NCBI GenBank assembly: GCA_029938185.1 | Contig: JAOZVK010000024.1 | Location: 1-11,866 of the forward strand | DNA length: 11,866 nt | Origin: Bacteroidales bacterium | GTDB taxonomy: Bacteria; Bacteroidota; Bacteroidia; Bacteroidales; JAOZVK01 | Direction: 5' to 3' | Shown here: in pieces, positions 8,301-11,866 of the stretch | Position numbering within the stretch: the stretch's first letter is position 1 | How the letters are laid out: the number at the start of each line of letters is the position of its first letter | Program-made: the position numbers and the translations under genes | The notes under the pieces: model-generated | Told to the model about the DNA's origin: nothing | What the model saw: only the letters and a program-made list of their open reading frames with translations | Database searches by the model: none

Positions 8301-8561
8301 TGTCAAACTGGCTTGGGCGATGTTGCAGGAAGTGAGGGTATTATTGGTTTAAGAAGAGCATTCAAAACAGCAGGAGTCGATTATATGATTCTTGCTCTAT
8401 GGGAAGTTCCGTCTTATACCACAATGGAGTTTATGAATTTGTTTTACAAATATTTTACTGAAGGCGAAAAAATAGAAACAGCATTCTCAAAAGCACAAAA
8501 CAAAATGTATAAAACATATAAACTACCATACTATTGGGCGGGATTTGTTTTGCTTAAATAG
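5352..8561 (+). CDS. Secreted TPR-CHAT protein (caspase-like protease), copy 2
   Basis: A 1069-residue paralogue of the gene at 1071-3902. The signal peptide covers residues 1-22 (IIICISILFLTNDLYAQ, cleavage near A22-Q23), so it is exported. Residues 30-154 are repeated as 155-270 with a 125-residue period, which accounts almost exactly for its 126 extra residues. TPR units follow to about residue 520 (for example VSNLAALYASLGLFDKAERY). The CHAT domain ends the protein: HIGTHG with H907 (last His) and LSACQTG with C984, both likely catalytic residues present. From residue 549 on it matches copy 1 without gaps, with about forty differences in 521 residues and only four in the last ~277. The TPR part is much more divergent. 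The start is supported by the signal peptide and by the near-identical first codons in copy 1. Substrate and trigger are unknown. Confidence 0.93.
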   Translation: MKYIQRIIICISILFLTNDLYAQDIEKIDKLLKKMELCYKEKRLDSAIIYAKQALAEVENILGKKSYGYTLILNFINKIYLKAGEINKAKNGCIENYNLLKELVKKDKKQYIGIYQVALDLLMRYYNKIGNQLEAAKLLFEKDNLYTQDMTKTDKLFFKSVICAKEKRLDSAIIYAQQALVEVKNKLGKKNNVYTKILNFLNFRYMEIGEINKARNGSIENYNLLKELVKKDKKQYTELYKWALLLLGSYYNEIGNQVEFDKLLNEQANYFPKNTLEYAGYLGSLALSYERKGNNAKAEALLLESMKKQKKHDGDSIEYAGTVSNLAALYASLGLFDKAERYILVAKNVLEKTNNINTRSNYTHAITHNLALIYCEQKKYDKAMQIFVRNRKFAKKHTKLYISATYSMASLYSKMNKKEKSEKYLNETIELSKKYFGTNSMVYIIATSSLAAKYFGEGKYKLAEKYFKKNIELIEKAYGKTHNLYLDILKNLIVCYYYMGDYKLTNKYFQQSLTIFKDRIQNNFSMLNEKEKFLYIKANNEVISVYKNFAFDYHKKIPKVTGDVFNNLLFHKKLILFNTRSLQLLINNSKDSALQNTYYRLYNTKQKIANDFTQTINKKLYAEVENLEKKILERLNILYPNKKNNAKATNYKELQNKLNKNEAIVEFTHFKRLSKDEFTDTLYYCALVLRKNYKYPKLVFLSTEKALKKILKRKPYEQKDARYITNLYNNDSKAEGRGGKLYDLIWSKIDTLLSNIKRVYISPTAFLYNISFSALAVSNTSCLKDKYEINYLTSSQNAINKTLYFKEINSASLFGGIIYNADSLALLSAIKNYKENNLQTVRSTFDSEKNKISLKYLPSTLKEIENIKKLFTKHNKKADIFSGVNANEEAFNNTMFTQPDLLHIGTHGYYLSQEKANHRNMFIPLHNLHTIDKSLFRSGLFLAGSQRTIDGKTALENCGDGILNSYEISMHQLNKTRLVVLSACQTGLGDVAGSEGIIGLRRAFKTAGVDYMILALWEVPSYTTMEFMNLFYKYFTEGEKIETAFSKAQNKMYKTYKLPYYWAGFVLLK
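5439..6161 (+). repeat. Internal tandem duplication, 375-bp period, in CHAT copy 2
   Basis: Unit 1 is about 5439-5813 and unit 2 about 5814-6161. Long stretches are the same at both positions: KEKRLDSAIIYA (residues 40 and 165), GEINKA (84 and 209) and IENYNLLKELVKKDKKQY (94 and 219), all exactly 125 residues apart. Copy 1 has this segment once. The DNA in these blocks is still nearly identical, so the duplication is fairly recent. Confidence 0.9.
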
Positions 8562-8606
8562 GTCTATACAGATTTAAGGTCTTCGACCTATTTATAGTTG
8601 CTTACG
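8556..8606 (+). repeat. Hairpin over the CHAT copy 2 stop codon, containing dispersed repeat copy B
   Basis: AAATAGGTC (8556-8564, includes the stop codon) pairs perfectly with GACCTATTT (8585-8593). A competing smaller hairpin, AGGTC-TTC-GACCT, occupies 8577-8589. Positions 8573-8606 match 980-1013 at 28 of 34 bases. It may end the transcript, but a true T-run is missing. Confidence 0.45.
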
Positions 8607-8978
8607 TATTAATACAAAAACAATTTAATCAGTAAGTTATGAATAAGTAAATATCGAAAAACTTTTGTAACAATACTTAATTTGGCAAGTTTCATTTTTA
8701 ATGTTTTTTAGCTAACAGTTTAAAAAATAGATACAAAATTTATAAATATACGAGAGTTAAATGCCTTTAGGCATGTCTCCGATAGTAATCGGGGGTGAAT
8801 ATAAATAATATGCTCTCATATGCCGTAGGTATGGGCTGGTTTTATAAAAATACGAGCAAAAATAGCATATTTAAGTTTTTTATTAGTTCCTAAAATGTTT
8901 TTTTATTTAGTTAGTAAGTTTTTTTGCCCTCGTCATATAAATATGTGTTTGCCATAAATTTTAATGATTTTTTTTTTT
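8607..8978. other. Noncoding spacer
   Basis: No gene is supported on either strand. Apart from the three-hairpin repeat at 8748-8832 it holds only AT-rich sequence with T-runs. Confidence 0.55.
8748..8832. repeat. Structured intergenic repeat with three small hairpins
   Basis: Hairpin 1 is ATGCC-TTTA-GGCAT (8761-8774). Hairpin 2 is CCGAT-AGTA-ATCGG (8779-8792). Hairpin 3 is ATGCC-GTA-GGTAT (8820-8832, one G-T pair). An outer stem ATACGAGAG/CTCTCATAT (8748-8756 with 8813-8821, one mismatch) encloses the first two, giving a cloverleaf-like fold; its last bases overlap hairpin 3, so those two compete. From memory, similar GCCTnnAGGC / CCGATAGTAATCGG blocks are scattered between Bacteroidota genes. 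The hairpins are visible directly; the kinship is not checked. Confidence 0.55.
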
Positions 8979-9011
8979 TTTGAAAAAAGTATTTTTATAT
9001 TTGTATATTTG
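8979..9011 (+). promoter_or_regulatory. Bacteroidota-type promoter for the 41-aa peptide gene
   Basis: TTTG at 8979-8982, at the end of a 14-T run (8968-8981), is followed after 21 nt by TATATTTG (9004-9011), an exact match to TAnnTTTG. A second TATATTTG overlaps at 8996-9003 but is spaced too closely to the TTTG. The start codon at 9027 lies just downstream, implying a very short leader. Confidence 0.5.
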
Positions 9012-9026
9012 ATTAAATATATTTTT

Positions 9027-9152
9027 ATGGAAAACAATTATACAATAAATCAAATGCTTGCACAATTATTTATTTTTCAAGTAGCGAACACAAAACTATC
9101 TAATACAACTGCCGAGATTGTTAAATCATTGAGTGAGGAAATAAAAAATTAA
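9027..9152 (+). CDS. Small hypothetical protein, 41 aa
   Basis: The frame is open from an ATG at 8964, but that upstream part would be encoded by the poly-T run and the promoter (Phe-rich, MIFFFFEKSIF). The ATG at 9027 is the sensible start and gives a peptide beginning MENNYTINQMLAQ and ending SLSEEIKN. It looks like a short amphipathic alpha-helical protein with no signal peptide, no cysteines and no known motif. No family is recognised. It stands alone between the CHAT locus and the DHOD-like operon. The good promoter match supports a real gene; its small size keeps the call tentative. Confidence 0.5.
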   Translation: MENNYTINQMLAQLFIFQVANTKLSNTTAEIVKSLSEEIKN

Positions 9153-9282
9153 ACAGAGATGATATATTATCATAGTTCTAATTTTTTGTAAGAAATTTCT
9201 TTTATTTAAATAATTTTAAGAAATAATTATATATTAGAAATAAAATATACCAAATATAACAATAATATTATAAAAAATAAAT

Positions 9283-10263
9283 ATGGATTTATCAACAAAT
9301 TACAATGGTATAAAAATAAAAAATCCTATAATCGTAGGAAGTTCGGGATTAAGTAATACTGTTGAAAAAAATATTAATATAGAAAAGAACAATGCAGGAG
9401 CAATTGTTTTGAAATCGTTGTTTGAAGAGCAAATTGTTAACGATATAAAAAAAGAATATACTTACGCAAATAATACCTACACAGAAGCTTTTGATTACAT
9501 AAAAAATTATGTAAAAGAAGCGTCAATATCAAATTATCTCAAAATTATAGAAGACAGTAAAAAAGCCGTAAATATTCCGATAATAGCAAGTATTAATTGT
9601 GTTACGGCTGATGTTTGGACAGATTTTGCAAAAAAAATAGAAGATGCAGGTGCAGATGCTTTAGAACTTAATATATCAAATATACCAACTGATGTACTTA
9701 AGACTGGAAATGATTATGAGAAAGGATATTTTGATATAATAGAAAAAATAAGCCGTAAAATAAACATTCCTATATCATTAAAAATGAATTACTACTCAGC
9801 TGGTTTGAGTAATTTAATACAAAAAATTGACTGGACAAATAAAATAAAATCAATTATTTTGTTCAACAGATTTTACAGTCCAGATATTGATATTGACAAT
9901 CTAAAAATAATATCTACAAACAGCTTTAGCACAGGAACGGAATACTTAATGCCACTGAGATGGATAGCTGTAATGTACGGAAAGATAAACTCAGAACTTA
10001 TTGCATCTACAGGCGTTCACTCGGGAGAGAGTATTATGAAACTAATTTTTGCAGGTGCAAATGCTGTTCAGGTAGTTTCTGCTTTATACAAAAATGATAT
10101 TTCATATATTAATACTTTGTTAGAAGAGTTAAAAAATTTAATGAAAAAGAAAAATTATAATAAAATTAATGATTTTAAAGGAAAGATGAGTTATTCGGCT
10201 CTCGATGACCCTTCTTCTTTCGAGAGAATACAATTTATGAAATACTATGGAGGAATTAGTTAA
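9283..10263 (+). CDS. Dihydroorotate dehydrogenase-like flavoprotein
   Basis: A 326-residue cytoplasmic TIM-barrel protein of the DHOD fold. Visible family features are KNPIIVGSSGL (13-23), the lysine in GAIVLKSL (K44), ELNIS (128-132), SLKM (K167) and the FMN-phosphate-binding end TGVHSG with FAGANAVQVVSAL (243-267). In class 1 DHODs the ELNxS motif continues with Cys-Pro, the Cys being the catalytic base. Here it reads ELNISNIPTD, so that Cys is absent (Asn133). It therefore matches the 'dihydroorotate dehydrogenase-like' group common in Bacteroidota and is probably not the pyrimidine enzyme. The reaction is unknown; FMN binding is likely. A ferredoxin-NADP-reductase-like gene follows after 41 nt in the same direction, suggesting an operon and a possible electron-transfer partner. 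Confidence 0.88.
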   Translation: MDLSTNYNGIKIKNPIIVGSSGLSNTVEKNINIEKNNAGAIVLKSLFEEQIVNDIKKEYTYANNTYTEAFDYIKNYVKEASISNYLKIIEDSKKAVNIPIIASINCVTADVWTDFAKKIEDAGADALELNISNIPTDVLKTGNDYEKGYFDIIEKISRKINIPISLKMNYYSAGLSNLIQKIDWTNKIKSIILFNRFYSPDIDIDNLKIISTNSFSTGTEYLMPLRWIAVMYGKINSELIASTGVHSGESIMKLIFAGANAVQVVSALYKNDISYINTLLEELKNLMKKKNYNKINDFKGKMSYSALDDPSSFERIQFMKYYGGIS

Positions 10264-10304
10264 GAGAATTAAAAATATATTTATAAAATAAATAAAATTT
10301 CAAT

Positions 10305-11111
10305 ATGAAAAATGAATTAAATTCAATTGTAACACAGGTGATACAGGTTTCTCCGAGTATGAAAATATTTAGGATAGCACCTGACAGTTGGGATTTACCA
10401 GATTTTGAACCGGGACAATTTGTAGCATTATTTTTGCCAGCATCATGTGAGCGATGTAGCGAGGCTACTGAAGAGTTCAAAAAAATTAATCCAAATAAAA
10501 TAATAAAGAGAGCATATTCTGTTGCATCGTCATCGAAGAACAAAGAATATGTTGAGTTTTATGTAACACTGGTACGTTCAGGTGCATTAACACCAAGGCT
10601 TTTTAATTTGAACATCGGCGACAGAGTTGGTATGGGAAACAGATTTGTGGGAATGTTCACTTTAAAACAAGTTCCTAAAAATCAGAATATTGTGCTTATT
10701 GCTACGGGAACAGGAGTTGCACCATATATGAGTATGCTAAGAACAGATGCCCTGCGTGCTGACAGAAAAATTACAGTTATTCATGGAGCTTCGAATTCTT
10801 GGGATCTTGGCTATAAATCTGAACTTACATTATTAGAAGCCGTTACTGATAAATTTAAATATATTCCTACAATTACAAACCCAGAAAAAGAACCATTAAA
10901 ATGGCACGGGAATACAGATTTTATTCAGGAGTTATGGTTGAATAATATTATTGAAAAAGAAACAGGGTATAAACCAACAAACGAAAATACTCATATCTTC
11001 CTATGTGGAAATCCAAATATGGTGAACACAGTAGTAGAATTGCTTGAAAAAGAAAACTTTATTAAGCATTCAAGGAAAGTCGAAGGACAAATACATATTG
11101 AGAAGTTTTAA
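10305..11111 (+). CDS. Ferredoxin--NADP(+) reductase family protein
   Basis: A 268-residue flavoprotein of the FNR superfamily, about the usual length for bacterial Fpr-type enzymes. An FAD-binding beta-barrel contains FEPGQFVAL (34-42) and RAYSVAS (69-75; the R-x-Y-S motif contacts FAD). The NAD(P)-binding domain has ATGTGVAPYMSML (133-145), VIHGAS (158-163) and CGNPNM (234-239). It would pass electrons between NADPH and a small carrier such as ferredoxin or flavodoxin. It lacks the C-terminal Fe-S cysteines of PyrK, so it is not the DHOD-B electron subunit, although it sits beside a DHOD-like gene. C48 and C51 form a CxxC in an insert before the FAD motif; their role is unknown. It is likely co-transcribed with the upstream gene and ends just before a terminator hairpin. 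Confidence 0.92.
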   Translation: MKNELNSIVTQVIQVSPSMKIFRIAPDSWDLPDFEPGQFVALFLPASCERCSEATEEFKKINPNKIIKRAYSVASSSKNKEYVEFYVTLVRSGALTPRLFNLNIGDRVGMGNRFVGMFTLKQVPKNQNIVLIATGTGVAPYMSMLRTDALRADRKITVIHGASNSWDLGYKSELTLLEAVTDKFKYIPTITNPEKEPLKWHGNTDFIQELWLNNIIEKETGYKPTNENTHIFLCGNPNMVNTVVELLEKENFIKHSRKVEGQIHIEKF

Positions 11112-11121
11112 TTTTAATATG

Positions 11122-11144
11122 CCCGTTTTTTTGACGGGTTTTTT
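11122..11144 (+). terminator. Rho-independent terminator of the DHOD-like/FNR operon
   Basis: CCCGT (11122-11126) pairs with ACGGG (11134-11138) across a T-rich 7-nt loop and is followed by six T residues (11139-11144). It lies 11 bases after the FNR stop codon. Confidence 0.8.
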
Positions 11145-11145
11145 A

Positions 11146-11235
11146 TTAAAAATCGTTTTTTCCTACAGAACTTAAACTACCGCCGTATCTATCTACTGGA
11201 GTTCTTACAGCATCAATTATATATTCTTTTTTCAT
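11146..11235 (-). pseudogene. N-terminal remnant of an acetyl-CoA acyltransferase (thiolase)
   Basis: Reading left from the ATG at 11233-11235, 29 codons are open before a stop at 11146-11148. The peptide contains IIDAVRTP then YGGSLSSV, the hallmark N-terminus of thiolases (usual form: YIVDAxRTPxGxYGGSLSSVRPDDL). A full thiolase has about 390 residues, and the catalytic Cys region and everything after it are missing. The sequence breaks off near GKNDF, and its remaining DNA runs into the FNR operon terminator. The same frame is open upstream into an IS1-like transposase fragment, so the remnant cannot be functional. Confidence 0.72.
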
Positions 11236-11250
11236 TTTATTTATGATAAG

Positions 11251-11343
11251 TGAAAGTGTTTTTCTAACAAGTAGTGAAACTCTTTGTCGTAATGTGTTAT
11301 TAAATCGTTCTATTTTTGATTTACGTTTATGGCTGTAAATATA
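11251..11343 (-). mobile_element. IS1-family transposase C-terminal fragment
   Basis: On the minus strand this frame encodes KIERFNNTLRQRVSLLVRKTLS, and it is closed upstream by a stop at 11344-11346. The 'IERxNNTLRQRxSRLVRKTLSFSK' block is the conserved end of IS1-family transposases, as I know them from Bacteroidota. The usual continuation (FSKKLENH...) is lost after LS, where the sequence switches within a few codons to the thiolase remnant. The DDE catalytic part is absent, so this is a scar and not an active element. Confidence 0.65.
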
Positions 11344-11370
11344 TTAGAAAATCCAGTATATGATAAACGT

Positions 11371-11439
11371 TTATTGTCGGCGTGGCTTAAAGACAAACCG
11401 AAAACAGTATTAAGCATATCGTTAAAACTCCGACAATAA
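11371..11439. repeat. 10-bp perfect inverted repeat TTATTGTCGG / CCGACAATAA
   Basis: TTATTGTCGG (11371-11380) and CCGACAATAA (11430-11439) are exact complements with 49 nt between. The right arm lies at the end of the neighbouring minus-strand frame and upstream of the IS1-like fragment, where an IS end would be expected. It may be a terminal repeat of the decayed element or a simple hairpin. Confidence 0.4.
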
Positions 11440-11730
11440 CATATTATCAGGACTTAATTTTTTTATCTTATCATCTGACTGTGTAAAAAGAAGAAGACCT
11501 TTTTGATGTGTATATTCTTTGGCATATTTATCAAAACAAAAAGCCGCCATGCCACCATTGATTGTATAATCTTTAAATTCTTGGAATAGTTGTTTAAATC
11601 TGGGTAATTGCTTATCGTAAAATTTAATTACATTATCTGTTGTTAATTTATAATTGTATAAAAACAAATGTCGGAAAACTTTTATAAGATTACTTAATTC
11701 ATAATTCGTAATTCGTAATTCGTAATTCAT
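11422..11730 (-). CDS. Truncated hypothetical protein, nuclease-like (DUF3782-type) C-terminal fragment
   Basis: A 102-residue frame. The first 12 residues (MNYELRITNYEL) are encoded by a 7-bp tandem repeat and are probably not original. The rest, YDKQLPRFKQLFQEFKDY, then INGGMAAFCFD, A-x-x-Y, QKGLLLFTQSDD, follows the C-terminal pattern of PD-(D/E)XK nuclease-like proteins with a DUF3782-type domain: a 'FKxLFPEYKxY' helix, 'GGIA', then 'A...GL.V..QSGD'. This is recognition from memory. Those proteins are usually about twice as long, so the catalytic N-terminus would be missing. The last residues (MLLSEF) overlap the inverted repeat at 11430-11439, so its end may also have been replaced. It is probably a decaying gene that is still open. 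Confidence 0.5.
   Translation of the reverse strand: MNYELRITNYELSNLIKVFRHLFLYNYKLTTDNVIKFYDKQLPRFKQLFQEFKDYTINGGMAAFCFDKYAKEYTHQKGLLLFTQSDDKIKKLSPDNMLLSEF
11696..11730. repeat. Five 7-bp tandem units, AATTCRT
   Basis: AATTCAT, three copies of AATTCGT, then AATTCAT run head to tail, followed by a partial unit AATTT. On the minus strand they supply the ATG and the NYELRITNYEL stretch of the neighbouring frame. Such AT-rich 7-bp arrays are frequent between genes in Bacteroidota (recalled, not checked). Confidence 0.85.
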
Positions 11731-11743
11731 AATTTCCCTAATA

Positions 11744-11866
11744 TTATTTAAGAACTTTTATTGTATCGTTTAGCAACCATTTTTTGATAAGTGCATCATT
11801 TGTGGTTATTTCTCCAATAACGGAAACTGCTTGGTGGCGGTGGTTTTGGGGTGTTTTTTGGTGTGC
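11744..11866 (-). CDS. C-terminal end of an unknown protein (partial, runs off the window)
   Basis: The minus-strand frame is open from the window edge to a stop at 11744-11746 and encodes 40 residues, ending in VSVIGEITTNDALIKKWL and LLNDTIKVLK. The last part looks like a genuine alpha-helical protein end. I cannot name it. The first dozen residues come from a G-rich (plus strand) segment that is open in all three minus frames, so the assignment is weak. Confidence 0.35.
   Translation of the reverse strand, partial: AHQKTPQNHRHQAVSVIGEITTNDALIKKWLLNDTIKVLK

Noticed and set aside
9190..9201. AAGAAATTTCTT palindrome after the 41-aa gene
   Set aside because: No loop and no GC in the stem; unlikely to terminate transcription.
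10256..10543. Minus-strand frame of 95 codons opposite the FNR start
   Set aside because: It overlaps conserved FNR coding sequence and has no family resemblance.
11329..11439. Plus-strand 36-codon frame starting ATGGCTGTA
   Set aside because: It overlaps the IS1-like scar on the other strand, has no promoter match, and resembles no family.

Overview
The window is strongly AT-rich and reads as a chromosomal accessory region of a low-GC Bacteroidota bacterium. The signs are secreted TPR-CHAT proteins, Bacteroidota-style promoters (TTTG ... TAnnTTTG), starts without Shine-Dalgarno sequences, a dihydroorotate-dehydrogenase-like protein of the kind found in this phylum, and intergenic repeats typical of it. 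No rRNA, tRNA or CRISPR array was found. The species cannot be told from the sequence.

Layout. (1) 1-802: a secreted protein of unknown function. Its frame stays open upstream through a signal-peptide-like stretch that has no ordinary start codon. (2) 803-1070: a 125-bp MITE-like insertion with terminal inverted repeats and a perfect 8-bp target duplication, then a promoter. (3) 1071-8561: the core. Two paralogous secreted TPR-CHAT proteins (943 and 1069 aa) flank a two-gene unit at 4043-4922. That unit encodes a small membrane-anchored basic protein with a C-terminal motif resembling polymorphic-toxin tips, and an immunity-like protein. The CHAT halves are nearly identical, while the TPR halves differ and one carries a 125-residue internal duplication. 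(4) 4923-5351 and 8562-8978: noncoding DNA rich in palindromes and dispersed repeats. (5) 9027-9152: a likely 41-aa peptide gene behind a good promoter match. (6) 9283-11111: a DHOD-like flavoprotein and a ferredoxin-NADP reductase, apparently an operon, closed by a terminator. (7) 11146-11866, minus strand: a graveyard holding the first 29 codons of a thiolase, an IS1-type transposase C-terminus reading in frame into it, a nuclease-like C-terminal fragment that begins in a 7-bp tandem repeat, and the end of an unknown gene.

How it may work together (inference). Both CHAT proteins carry export signals and intact His/Cys residues. They look like envelope-located caspase-like proteases with a constant effector domain and diversified TPR sensor domains. 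The toxin/immunity-like pair between them suggests a conflict or cell-envelope stress locus. The DHOD-like/FNR pair looks like an unrelated redox operon.
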